DNA of 64,000 bases from Dipteris shenzhenensis (taxonomy: Eukaryota > Polypodiophyta > Polypodiopsida > Gleicheniales): NCBI GenBank assembly GCA_047967505.1, contig CM106540.1. One strand, 5' to 3'. Both the position numbers and the translations under genes were made by a program. Shown piece by piece: positions 35,205 to 45,270 of this stretch; positions within the stretch are counted from its first letter, which is position 1, and the number at the start of each line of letters is the position of its first letter. The notes under the pieces were generated by a model. That model worked only from the letters and a program-made list of their open reading frames with translations, was not told the origin of the DNA and did not search any database.

Positions 35205-35695
35205 CTATAGTTGGAGTTTCTTTTACTTAGAAAGAGTCATTTTCACACAATCAACTCATTGTTGAATAAGTTTCTACAAGTATTCTTGGATGATTTATGC
35301 ATCCAATCCAACAAGCAAGACCACTTAAAATGTCTTAAAGTAGTTCTAATCAAATGTAGGGAGTATGGAATCTCCCTAAATCCAACAAAATGCTAGCTCA
35401 TGGTCTTCTTCAGCTTGCAAACTAAATGTTCTTTGCCCTTTTCTTCAAAGCCTTCCGGCTGCACCATGGAATCGCCACCTCCTACAAATTCCAAAGGTGT
35501 ACAGGTCTTTATAGGACATGCCGACTACTATAAAAGATTTATCTTGTAGTATGCCATGATAGCTAGACCACTTTACAAATTGTTGGTGGAATTCTTATGG
35601 ACTAAAGAGTGCAACCTTTAAAACCTTTGAGCTTTTAAAGTGGTGCATAATCACAACACCCATCCTTATATCTCCCAATTGGGATATTAATTTTC
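35205..35695 (+). pseudogene. Ty3/Gypsy reverse transcriptase fragment
   Basis: The plus strand reads FLQVFLDDLCIQSNKQDHLK with the catalytic FLDD at 35283-35294. CREYGISLNPTKC follows and then, in another frame, QVFIGHADYYKRFI and ARPLYKLLVEFLWTKECN. This is the RT palm end and connection of Gypsy elements. Stops and frameshifts are present. Confidence 0.85.
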
Positions 35696-35704
35696 ATAGA
35701 ACTT

Positions 35705-35872
35705 GTGATCCCAATCTAGCGACCTTTGTAATAGTCGCTATATAGCGACGTTTGCCTAAAGTCGCTATATAGCGACGCTTTACGAGATGCGCTTTTCATA
35801 CCGACGATTAGCACCCCGTGCGTGCTAAACGTCGATACTTAAACGTCGCAATAGGATCTATGTGTAGTAGTG
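35705..35872. mobile_element. CACTA (En/Spm) transposon terminal fragment
   Basis: The reverse strand begins CACTACTACACATAGATCC at 35872, a CACTA-type terminal repeat. Subterminal GCGACG/CGTCG motifs follow, including two perfect palindromes GTCGCTATATAGCGAC (35733-35748 and 35762-35777). Such subterminal repeats bind the transposase in CACTA elements. The other end is absent, so this is a single end or a deleted copy. Confidence 0.65.
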
Positions 35873-36959
35873 GTATTTGTAATGATATGCCATCTTGGCC
35901 CCCTTGTTTCCTTGTGACATTCTTTTGTGCCGAAAGAGAATGCCCAAGCTTGCTAGATTGTTTGAAGAAGTTGAATCCACAAATCCAGCATCTTGACATT
36001 ATGAATCAAACAAATTGTACCTTTGATAGGTCTTTTGTGTAGATCCAATATACGATATTACATTCATAATTTCCAAAGCAATTGAGCAAGAATTTTAAGA
36101 ACAAATAACAAAATTCTCATGAAGTTCCAACATAGATTTAGCCCACACGATCATGAACTTATGGATAGAAGATGTACCAAATTTCAACCAAAGCTCAAAT
36201 ATAGAAGTTGTGAATTTCATTGACACGTACATACTCATTGATAGGATAGCAATCAACTACTAGAAACACTACGCAATGCAAAGTTAATCATCATTACAAA
36301 GGCTGCAAGAAGAAAAACAAGACATGTAGATATGGCTTCCTAAGGGCACCCTTATGAAAAACTTGCATTTCACAACAAATAGACAAAGACTTGGAACTTT
36401 GGCAAGCGAACTCAAGTATCTAACGTTTTCATGCGTCTCTTGCCTCACATCTCTTAACTTGAGAAGAACTTGAGAGCTATTACTAGGTCCTTTCACAATT
36501 GTAGTGAAACAATGGTTTCGGTTGTCACTCTGTAAACGTCTCTGTCCCCCTGTCGCTCACTATTTCTCTCACATAGGTTAGATTTCTGTGCTTGCACTGA
36601 TCGCTTTCACTTTTACGAGGCCTTTTTTAATCTTCCACACTGCGATGAATAGAATTATTCACCTTGTCCAATCCTTTTAGAGAAAGTTTACCGGTCGACA
36701 TCCATGCTTGAAAAAGAAAGCTTTCAAGATTCGTCACCAGGGAAGTAAAAGACGTAGGGAAAAGTTGACGGAGAAGCAAGACTTTAAGGATTATTGACAT
36801 CTTAATCGTAGGGAAAAGTTGACGGAACTAAATAGAATCCAAAATTTCCATCATTTAGTTCACAAAGATTCTCCAGACACGACGCTGGAGGAGGCAAAAA
36901 GAACTACTATAGAAACGTACTCCGGCTAAATTCGCAATACCGGCTAATTCGGTTAGCTA
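35873..36959. other. No recognised gene; 3' side of the TPD1-like gene
   Basis: The frame at 35818-36042 gives a Cys-rich stretch (FFCAERECPSLLDCLKKLN) that I cannot assign. CGTAGGGAAAAGTTGACGGA is directly repeated at 36754 and 36808. CCGGCTAA(A)TTCG occurs twice just after the gene's stop codon. Confidence 0.35.
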
Positions 36960-37549
36960 TTAGCATGAGCTGAGGAAAGCGGCCGACAGTATGGCGAGGG
37001 GAGTCGGATCCTCGGCACCATTGTTGTAGGTGAAGCTTAATGGGTGCGGGGGGGGAATATCGCTGATGGCGCCATTATTCACCAAGCATGTTCCGACTTC
37101 GCTGACCAGGAGCGTGGCCGGATCGATCCAAGCTTGGTCGAACCCATCGCAGTGTAGCGAGATGCTCTTTACAACGGTACAGTGACAGAAGTTTGTCAGG
37201 GTTACATTCCAGGTGGGAAAGTTGGGACCGGAGGGAACGTAGTGGTCGTCATCACCGGTGCCGATGCTATTCCCAGTGCCAGCAACGGGCTCTTGGTCGA
37301 CAACAAGGTCGCGGGTAGCGACACAAGGTGGATTATTGCCTCCTTGAGCCACTACAAGAACCACAAGGATAATACAGTATAGAGCGGGAGTCAGAAAACT
37401 ACATGATCAGAAGGAAGGGTAAAAATTGGAGAGACAAGCTACGCGGAAGAAGGAAAATAGAAAAACGAGGAAGTAAGGAGAGATGTTAGAGTACCGGTAC
37501 AAGCAACGATACTGAGAAAGACGAGAAGAGGTGCCGCGAGGGTTGCCAT
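36960..37549 (-). CDS. TPD1-like cysteine-rich secreted protein
   Basis: Two exons on the minus strand: exon 1 at 37549-37495, a 143-bp GT-AG intron at 37494-37352 in phase 1, and exon 2 at 37351-36960. The product has 148 residues. Residues 1-18 (MATLAAPLLVFLSIVACT) look like a secretion signal. The mature part carries six cysteines (28, 74, 76, 86, 107, 148), the number I recall for the TPD1 family. Its core aligns with family features: FPTWNVTLTNFC, SISLHC, a D/NP pair, CLVNNG, then a PLSF.Y stretch near the C-terminus. One N-glycosylation sequon (NVT) lies at 67-69. In angiosperms, TPD1 is a secreted ligand of the receptor kinase EMS1/EXS that specifies anther cells. The role here is inferred by homology only. 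There are no stops or frameshifts and the splice sites are consensus, so it is probably functional. Confidence 0.85.
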
Positions 37550-37627
37550 GCGTGAAGGCGGTAGAGCATGAAGGGGAAGAGAAGGCCACTGCAAGGTGAT
37601 AAGATAGCTCATGGGAAGAATGAGAGG

Positions 37628-37637
37628 GGTATATATT
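37628..37637 (-). promoter_or_regulatory. TATA box of the TPD1-like gene
   Basis: The plus strand reads GGTATATATT, giving AATATATACC on the minus strand. It lies about 80 bp upstream of the ATG, leaving room for a short 5' leader. Confidence 0.6.
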
Positions 37638-37667
37638 GTAGGCAAGGGACACTCTACCGACTCCTAA

Positions 37668-37755
37668 CTACAATTTTGGGGAGTAGTAACACTTTACAAG
37701 TTTTTGGGGAGTAGTTACTCCGAGTACAATTTTTGGGGAGTAGTAGCACTTGTGG
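37668..37755. repeat. Three tandem copies of a TTTTTGGGGAGTAG motif
   Basis: ACAATTTTGGGGAGTAGTAA, ACAAGTTTTTGGGGAGTAGT and ACAATTTTTGGGGAGTAGTA occur with about 26-30-bp spacing, just upstream of the TPD1-like gene's TATA box. Such clustered motifs could be protein-binding sites or a simple tandem expansion. Confidence 0.75.
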
Positions 37756-37958
37756 CTTGAACGGTAGAAGCTTTCTAGCCTCAGAGGAGTCTCCTGGGAA
37801 AATGCTAGAGAAGGATGGATCTCTGATTTAGATCACCCTCTTGTCTCTTTGTTATTGCTGGGTGCCCCGAACCTTGAATGCCTCTCGTAAGCATTTCCCT
37901 CTTGTCGTCAAGGTTGCCGCTCGTGTATAAGACCGGCTAAACCAGCAGAATCACCTGC
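37756..37958. other. Intergenic, upstream of the TPD1-like gene
   Basis: No motif beyond possible promoter-distal sequence of the minus-strand gene. Confidence 0.35.
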
Positions 37959-39109
37959 TGTCACATGTGACGATTGTACATCACTTGAGTCAAATTGTGT
38001 TAATATAAATGGAAGTGCCCCATGTTGAGGGCATACCTACAAATATGCATGATCAAAAAGTGGACCCTAAGCACCTCTTGGTCACTTCAAGTTATCTCTA
38101 TGGAGTGTCTCTCCCCTTTTTCCATTGCTTTGTTCTTCTGTCTCTTCCAAAGTCTTCAAAAATTGCTTTCTATTTAGCCACTCACTGTGCATAAAATGGT
38201 TTATCCATTTCCTGAGCCACAATGGGAGCTCTTACTTCTCTCCTAGGCGACCTTTATGGGACTTGGATCGTTCGATAAAGTATGAGCATGGAGGGAGTAC
38301 TCTCCCAAGTCGGCATCAGTAGAAGGCATAGGTGTCTCTCATGACTGTTTGACCTCCTATTAGTGTTTTTCTCATAACTTCTTGCTTGATGCTTCGATTT
38401 TAATAGAACTAATATCAACATAAAGTTTTCTTTAAGACACATCATCTTATGTATTTAATTTCTATATTAGATGTCAAATCAAAAAGTTATGAGTCTATGT
38501 GTGATTGTTTAGTTTTTAGATTGTTTTTATCACCTTCCAGTAAAACATCCATAACTTTTCAACCGTTTCTCTCTTTCTTACGAAACTTATATCAGCACAA
38601 AGGCCATTTCAAGGTGCGTCTCTACATGTACTTGAATCTTTGATATCATGTCTATGTTAGTAGTTATAGGCCTTTGAGTTTGATGACAGTTTATAGAGTG
38701 TTTTGAGTTAATTATAGAGGTATCTAGGAAGGAGGTGCAATGTTTCCTTAGAACCTACCCATCTGACCCAATCAGACCCTTCAAACTTCTCAACATATAT
38801 CAGTTCATGTCATATTGAGCTAAAGATCTTCTTTCAACAACGTATCACTCATAGTCTGGCTTGGTGAGATTATGGCCTCCGCCACCACTGATCCTTTCCT
38901 TCTTCCTATGCTAGAGTACAACATCACTTGGGATGTTACCATCTTCATTCTCATCTAAGGGAAGAAAGTGAAGAATGTGTGATGTCTCTTTATGAAAGTT
39001 TCTATTTTATTACCCCTTTCCCAGTGATAAAGATCTTTGCCACTAAGTTTGGAAATAGTAGGAAGCTAAGAGGTGCGTGAAGTTTTATTACCCCCAACTT
39101 CATGTCACA
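37959..39109 (+). mobile_element. Solo-LTR-like copy of the Gypsy family at 23062-24302
   Basis: About 1.1 kb is homologous to the minus-strand LTR but lies in the opposite orientation. Homology stops at CTTCATGTCACA in both copies. Here no primer-binding site follows (TTGCCATTTTTG instead), and no element body is attached. TGTCACATG at 37959 is the best candidate for the left end but is not confirmed: the flanking five bases do not match. Confidence 0.65.
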
Positions 39110-39113
39110 TTGC

Positions 39114-39561
39114 CATTTTTGCCCTATTTATGTGATGGTTTGGATGCATGTCTCCCCAAACATCTGAGGAAAGTGGTTTATAAAGGTCATACATGATACC
39201 TTCTACTTGACCATCCTGCACGTGAAGTTCGACTTGGTCATAAACCACTTTCTTTGATGGAAACTAATTGCATATACAACATTGTTTGTTACAAAATTAC
39301 CCTTTCAAAAAGGGTGATACAAAATTGCTCAAACGAGCATTTTTGCCCTATTTATGTGATGGTTTGGATGCATGTCTCCCCAAACATCTGAGGAAAGTGG
39401 TTTATAAAGGTCATACATGATACCTTCTACTTGACCATCCTGCACGTGAAGTTCGACTTGGTCATAAACCACCTTCTTTGATGGAAACTAATTGCATATA
39501 CAACATTGTTTGTTACAAAATTACCCTTTCAAAAAGGGTGATACAAAATTGCTCAAACGAG
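39114..39561. repeat. 224-bp tandem duplication
   Basis: 39114-39337 and 39338-39561 are head-to-tail copies. I find one difference (CCACTTTC versus CCACCTTC), so the duplication is recent. The copies abut with no spacer and start four bases after the end of the solo LTR. Each unit contains a small hairpin (ACCCTTT/AAAGGGT). Confidence 0.92.
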
Positions 39562-41030
39562 CGGATATACAAAATCGCTCGCCTCTAGTGATGGGACGCT
39601 TGAGCTTTGACCCTAAGAGTGAACCATATAAATTGAAAATTAGATTGGAACTTAAAGAATAAAACAATTTAAAAAGTGAGATTACAAGTAGGAGTAGACT
39701 TATACCGTGCAAGCAGCCACCTCAGCCCAATCGACCCATCGCTCCCATTGCCTCTTACTTAATAAACCACGGCTTTGTTCCTATGCGAAATGCGCATCGC
39801 ATCTTTGCATCTGTAGGAAGATGACCCATCACAGCTTGCTGTGGATCCAATTTACGAGAGTTAGAGCTAGATAAAGTGCATGTAATATGTAGTAAAACAA
39901 ATAGAACAATACATTAAATGAGAAGAAGTAGACTTACCATGGTTGCCTCGAACGCCAACCGTCGGCATGCACCAAAGTGCGAAGTATCTACAATGTCCAG
40001 CCATCTCTTCGTAGCCCTCGTCAGACCCTTGAACATTTTGAGATGGTCGCTATTCTGCTTCTTGAAGAACTTCTAATCAGCTTTGCCTACCCAGTTGGGT
40101 TTAGCCATCCCCTTTGCGATGCAAGTACGCAAGGTTGATCTACGATGCTTCAAGACCAAACCCATATGCTCTCGCATATAATTCTCATTAAACTCCGAAT
40201 TTGGCAGGTTAGGGTATTTTTTTTTAAATTCATCGATGACCACCTACTTCTTTTGGTCATCTTGATATGGCCAATCGGTAGCAATGCCGCTCTTGAAGTC
40301 ATGGCTCATCAACCGCCTCATGGTGGCCATCACTGCTTTGCCCTTTCTATCTTCTATTATCTCTTGAGCAGTCGTGATTTGATAGGAGAGATCCTCTGAT
40401 GAGTAAGGAGGACTGATGGTAGCAGAGTCAGAAGGAGTGGAAGCTGTGCGAGCGCTTCTGGAGCGAGGAGTAGCGGTGGGAGTAGGAGAGGGCAAGGGAC
40501 CTGACTGATACTATGTCTCCGGACCAAGTGGAGACCTATAGGGATGTGAGTGTGCTGACTCGTCTACATCTCCCAAGTCAGCACAACATAAGCGGCCCCT
40601 CCTACTCTTCCTTCCCTTATGAGAGGCACACGCAGGTGATGACCCCTTGGTCGAAGGGGCACAAGGAGACGGCTGGGCAGTAGGTCCAGCGGTCGGTGTA
40701 GGGGAGGGAATTGTTGAGGTCCTCTGAGATAGCAGAGAGAAGAATCTCGTTGCCTCTCATCGGTCATCTGCGCTACAAACTCGTCGGGGCTCCCGACAAA
40801 GCCATGCACGGCTAGCAAAGGAGTTCCCCGAGGGGTAGTCGCAGTGCTACGTCCGAGAGGAGTCGGACTAGCGGTAGTCACAGTGCTAGGTCCGAGAGGA
40901 GTCTAGTCCCCTTAGGTGTCGCCTGAAAGGAAACAAAATCCTCTGGAGCATATAGATCATGATCTCTCCTCTTGCGAGGCTATTTGTACTCATCGGACGT
41001 GTGACGTGATCCCATGTCTAACATAGACAC
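39562..41030 (-). pseudogene. Decayed coding-like region, family uncertain
   Basis: Minus-strand frames in order (high to low coordinate) give MGSRHTSDEYK, RDHDLYAPEDFVSFQATPKG, a Pro/Ser/Thr-rich stretch, and DLSYQITTAQEIIEDRKGKA. Then come YPNLPNSEFNENYMREHMG and, with a stop, KPNWVGKAD and KMFKGLTRATKRWLDIVDT. The later part loosely resembles the accessory region of plant CACTA/Spm transposase genes, but I cannot show it. Stops, frameshifts and possible introns break it. A host gene remnant is equally possible. Confidence 0.35.
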
Positions 41031-41084
41031 AAACACGAAAACCAAAACAAAAAACAAACATAAGCATAGGCATAGGCATAGGCA

Positions 41085-42760
41085 TAGGCAAAGGAAAAGA
41101 GGAAGAAGAGGGAAAGGAAAAGAGATTGGAAGAGGGGAAAGAGAGAAGAAAAGGGAAAGGAAAGAGGAAGAAGAGGGAAAGAGGAAGAAGAGGGAAAGGA
41201 AAAGAGATTGGAAGAGGGGAAAGAGAGAAGAAGAAGAAAAGAGGAAGAAGAGGGAAAAGAAGAGGGAAAGAAGAGAAAGAAGAGGGAAAAGAGGAGGAAG
41301 AGGAAAAGAGGAAGAAGAGGGAAAGGAAAAGAGATTGGAAGAGGGGAAAGAGAGAAGAAGAGGGAAAGGAAAGAGGGAAAGAAGAGAGAAGAAGAGGGAA
41401 AGAAGAGGAAGAAGAGAGAAAAGAGGAAAGAAGAGGAAAAGAGGAAGAAGAGGAAAAGAGGAGGGAAAAGAGGAGAAGAGGAGGGAAAAGAAGAGAAGAT
41501 TAGGAAAAGAGGAGGGAAAAGAGGAGGGAAAAGAGGGGGGAAAAGAGGAGAAGAGAGAAGAAGAGGGAAAGGAAAGAGAGATTGAAAAAGGGGAAAGAGG
41601 GAAAGAAAGAGAGAAGAAGAGGGAAAGGAAAGAGGGAAAAAGAGACATGCTCATGCATAAGCATGAGCATATGTCTCCTTCTCTTATGCTCATGCATAAG
41701 CATAAGCATGAGCATATGTCTCCTTCTCTTATGCTTATGCATAAGAGGAGTCTTATGCATAAGCATAAGCATAAGCATAAGAGAAGGAGACATATGCTCA
41801 TGCTTATGCTTATGCATGAGCATAAGAGCATGAGTATGAAAGAGGGAAAAGAGGGGGGGAAAGAGGAGAAGAGAGAAGAAGAGGGAAAGGAAAGAGAGAT
41901 TGGAAAAGGGGAAAGACGGAAAGAAAGAGAGAAGAAGAGGGAAAGGAAAGAGGGAAAAAGAGAGAAAAAGAGGGAAAGAAGAGGGAAAGAAGAGGAAGAA
42001 GAGGGAAAAGAGAAAGAAGAGGAGAAGAGGAAGAAGAGGGAAAGGAAAAGAGATTGGAAGAGGGGAAAGAGAGAAGAAGAGGGAAAGGAAAGAGAGATTG
42101 GAAAAGGGAAAAGAGGGAAAGAAAAAGAGAAGAAGAGGAAAAGGAAAGAGGGAAAAAGAGACATATGCTCATGCTTATGCATGAGCATATGTCTCCTTCT
42201 CTTATGCTCATGCATAAGCATAAGCATGAGAATATGTCTCCTTCTCTTATGCTTATGCATAAATAAGCATAAGCATAAGAGAAGGAGACATATGCTCATG
42301 CTTATGCTTATGCATAAGCATAAGAGAAGGAGACATATGCTCATGCTTATGCTTATGCATGAGCATAAGAGCATGAGCATGAAAGAGGGAAAAGAGGGGG
42401 GGAAAGAGGAGAAGAGAGAAGAAGAGGGAAAGAAAGAGAGAAGAAGAGGGAAAAGAGGGGGGGAAAGAGAAGCATGAGCATATGTCTCCTTCTCTTATGC
42501 TCATGCATAAGCATAAGCATGAGCATATGTCTCCTTCTCTTATGCTTATGCTTATGCAAGAGAAGGAGACATATGCTCATGCTTATGCTTATGCATGAGC
42601 ATAAGAGAAGGGGGAAAGAGAGAAGAAGAGGGAAAGGAAAGAGGGAAAAAGAGGGGGAAAGAGATTGAAAGATTGAAGGAGAAGGAGAAGGAAAGGAGGG
42701 AAAGAAGAGGAGAGAAGAGGGAAAGAAGAGGAAAGAGAGGGGAAGAGAGGGTTCCTACGC
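41085..42760. repeat. Purine-rich (GAAGAGGGAAAGG)n array with three palindromic blocks
   Basis: About 1.7 kb of nearly pure purine on the plus strand, made of GAAGAGGGAAAGGAAAAGAG-like units. Three blocks of alternating CATGAGCATAAGC text interrupt it (about 41647-41835, 42160-42380 and 42473-42606), each a large inverted repeat. Long frames on both strands overlap it (487 residues plus, 466 residues minus). They are Lys/Arg/Glu-rich and Ser/Phe/Leu-rich, with no domain, and reflect lack of stop codons in the repeat. Confidence 0.92.
41689..41820. repeat. Large inverted repeat (potential cruciform)
   Basis: Left arm 41689-41745 (57 nt) and right arm 41752-41820 (69 nt) are perfectly complementary apart from a 12-nt expansion (two CTTATG units) in the right arm. 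The loop is six bases (AGGAGT). The other two blocks in the array are built the same way. Confidence 0.88.
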
Positions 42761-42950
42761 CCATCATTGCAGCTAGCGCTAGCTGTAGGCCAATGCAAAT
42801 AACAAAAATAACAAATGGAAAAAAGAGAAAGCACTTACCTGGAATAGTACATCCCGCTCGGTGTTTTGTGGACTGGCCTTACAAAAGAGAGGAAACATAC
42901 CATTTTTCAAATAAGGTGTTAGAGGAAGGAGGAGATTACAAAAGCAACTT
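42761..42950. other. Unassigned sequence after the purine array
   Basis: Contains the palindrome AGCTAGCGCTAGCT at 42771-42784. No coding motif. Confidence 0.5.
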
Positions 42951-43574
42951 CTCAAAGAGATTGGATTGAGGAGACAAGGAGAAAGAGAAGGAAGAGAAAT
43001 ACAAAAAAGACTAGAAGAGGTGAGTCTTCTTTCTTTCTTGAAATCTCATTTTTTGTTTCACTCCTTTGAAATCAAGCATGAAAACTAGTACACAGCTTTA
43101 GCAATACAAGGAGAAGCACTCACAAAACGAAATCTCACAAAAAACCTACCTATATTGTTCATAGAAATCAACTATACCACCATAGAAAGAGAAGCCCTGG
43201 TAATGGTGTATATTGTTAAGAAATTTTGACACTATTTATTGGCAAATGATTTTATCTCCTTGTCTCCTCAAAGAGATTGGATTGAGGAGACAAGGAGAAA
43301 GAGAAGGAAGAGAAATACAAAAAAGACTAGAAGAGGTGAGTCTTCTTTCTTTCTTGAAATCTCATTTTTTGTTTCACTCCTTTGAAATCAAGCATGAAAA
43401 CTAGTACACAGCTTTAGCAATACAAGGAGAAGCACTCACAAAACGAAATCTCACAAAAAACCTACCTATATTGTTCATAGAAATCAACTATACCACCATA
43501 GAAAGAGAAGCCCTGGTAATGGTGTATATTGTTAAGAAATTTTGACACTATTTATTGGCAAATGATTTTATCTT
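42951..43574. repeat. Identical 308-bp tandem duplication with a junction hairpin
   Basis: 42951-43258 and 43267-43574 are identical as far as I can read, offset by 316 bp with eight extra bases (43259-43266) between. The junction forms a perfect 16-bp stem (43255-43270 with 43283-43298) around a 12-nt loop. Both copies carry the same Gypsy RNase H fragment. Confidence 0.93.
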
Positions 43575-43810
43575 CTACACCAACCATCAAGCATTGCTTT
43601 ATCTTGTGAATCATCCATGTACAAAAAAGAATAACCAGATGGCTCCTCTTGCTTCAAGAATTCAATTTGAAATAGTGGTCCACAAAGGTGCCCGACACTA
43701 CATTGCCAATCACATGTCTCATGTCAAGTCAGGAGAAGAAGCCGGTGCAATAAAAGATGACTCGCCAGGTGCCACACTATTTCAAATAGATGTTGTTCCA
43801 GATTGGTAGT
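43460..43810 (+). pseudogene. Ty3/Gypsy RNase H fragment
   Basis: The plus strand reads NYTTIEREALVMVYIVKKF, a stop, then HYLLANDFIFYTNHQALLYL, a pattern of Gypsy RNase H (E.E.LA.VYA..K..HYL, then the D/N-HQALLYL stretch). It continues to GARHYIANHMSHVKSG and ATLFQIDVVPDW, which is the RNase H end and the start of the integrase linker. A stop interrupts it near 43545. The 5' part of this fragment is duplicated at about 43145-43258. Confidence 0.88.
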
Positions 43811-44350
43811 ATCAGACACTTTCATTCCACACTCTAAAAGCATGCAATTAATTCACAAGAAGGACAAGAAGCTATGTCAAATCTCAAGAAGATTCGACAA
43901 AAAAGTCTATAGTCGAGCAACAAGGAGACCACTGCCAAACATCACAGTCATCTCCAAATGCACAAATATCACACCTGCACTAAAAGTTCAATGATCCGGC
44001 TGCAATCCCATCCAACATGAATGCAGGATAGCAAGAAATTCCAAAGATAAAAAATATTCGATAGCCTTAGCAATGAGACCCCCGCCAAACCTCTTCTCAA
44101 GAAGATTCAATGACAGAGTCCGCAGCCTCAACAACAAGATTCCCTGCAGAATTCATAGTCGTCTACCTCTTCTCAAGTGGATACAAGCTTCCTAAGAATA
44201 AAGTAGACATTGTATGGTGTGAAGACATTACAACATGATCAATCGGCATGCCACAAGTTCCATAGCCACTCGGTTACATGCATGGTATCCTAACTCCATA
44301 AGCCATAACCCAAGGATAGGTAATAAAATGGATCCGGGGTACATTGACTT
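43811..44350. other. No recognised gene
   Basis: AAGA..TTC.A.AA-like fragments recur (CTCAAGAAGATTCGACA near 43882, CTCAAGAAGATTCAATGACA near 44097), suggesting an old direct repeat. No integrase motif continues from the RNase H fragment. Confidence 0.4.
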
Positions 44351-45270
44351 TGTGCCAACATGGACTTAAGTAGCACAGAATGTGTGTGTAGAGTAGCGGC
44401 AAAACTTTTCTTGTACTTGCATACAGCTAGGAATGATCTCTCTTAGGAATCCAACATGCATCTACATGCAAGTCCTAAATGCAACTCCTCCATGAAAGTC
44501 CTACGTCCACGTTCTACATGCAAATCCTACATGCAACTCCTACATGCAAGTTCTACATACGATTCCTACATGTAGTCTCTACATGCAACTCCTACATGCA
44601 TGTTCTACATGCAACTCCTACATGCAACTTCTATATGTGCATCCTAGATGCAAGTTCTACATGTAGAGAGAGTAAGTCTTACAATTCCTACATGCAGAGA
44701 GAGAAGCTCTCCAACTTGTAAAAATACCCCATAATGGAATGAAGCTCACACTCTTTGGGAAATTGTTTTGAATTCTACTTTGGTGTTCCATGCAATTTTC
44801 TCCAAGTGTCCATGCTCCCTTGCACTCCATGTCCAAAATCATGTCCTAACCTTGCCTCCTACTCCCCTCTCCTCCAACCATGCAACTCATCCTTTCCCTC
44901 TCCTCCAACCTTGCACCTCCTCCTCTCCCTCTCCTCCTCTCTTCTCCTCTCTCTCCCCCACCCCCGTGCCCCTACACCTTTTTCCTCTCCCACTCCTATG
45001 CTCCCCCTAAACCCTTACTCTCTTAGACTAGTTCCTCAACCCTTCACCTCCATGATCTATGAGGGAGACGAGTTCTCCACCATGTGCTCTACTCTAAACC
45101 TTGGATCCTTTCTCTAACCATGAAACCCCTTTTGGACCCTGGAACCTCTTCTAAACCTTGGAATCCCTTCTGAACCTTGAAACTCCCTCTAACCCTTAAA
45201 CTCTTTCTTAACCTCTCAAACCCCGATGGAGGTGAAAGCCTTTATTACCTCGACCATGATGATGCACGTT
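44351..45270 (+). mobile_element. LTR of the 13-bp-repeat family, copy 3
   Basis: It begins TGTGCCAACATGGACTTAAG as copy 1 does at 3260. A diverged 13-bp array (44461-44660, CAACTCCTACATG units) is followed by the TACTTTGGTGTTCCATG and TCTCCAAGTGTCCATGCT block shared with copy 2. The tail CTATGCTCCCCCTAAACC, GAGACGAGTTCTCCACCATG and ACCATGATGATGCAC is shared with copy 1. The 3' end is replaced by a C-rich tract. Confidence 0.7.

Noticed and set aside
40980-42477. Long frames of 487 residues (plus) and 466 residues (minus) as novel overlapping genes
   Set aside because: Both lie on the purine array and palindromes and have purely low-complexity composition with no domain or gene signal. Kept only as a structural observation.
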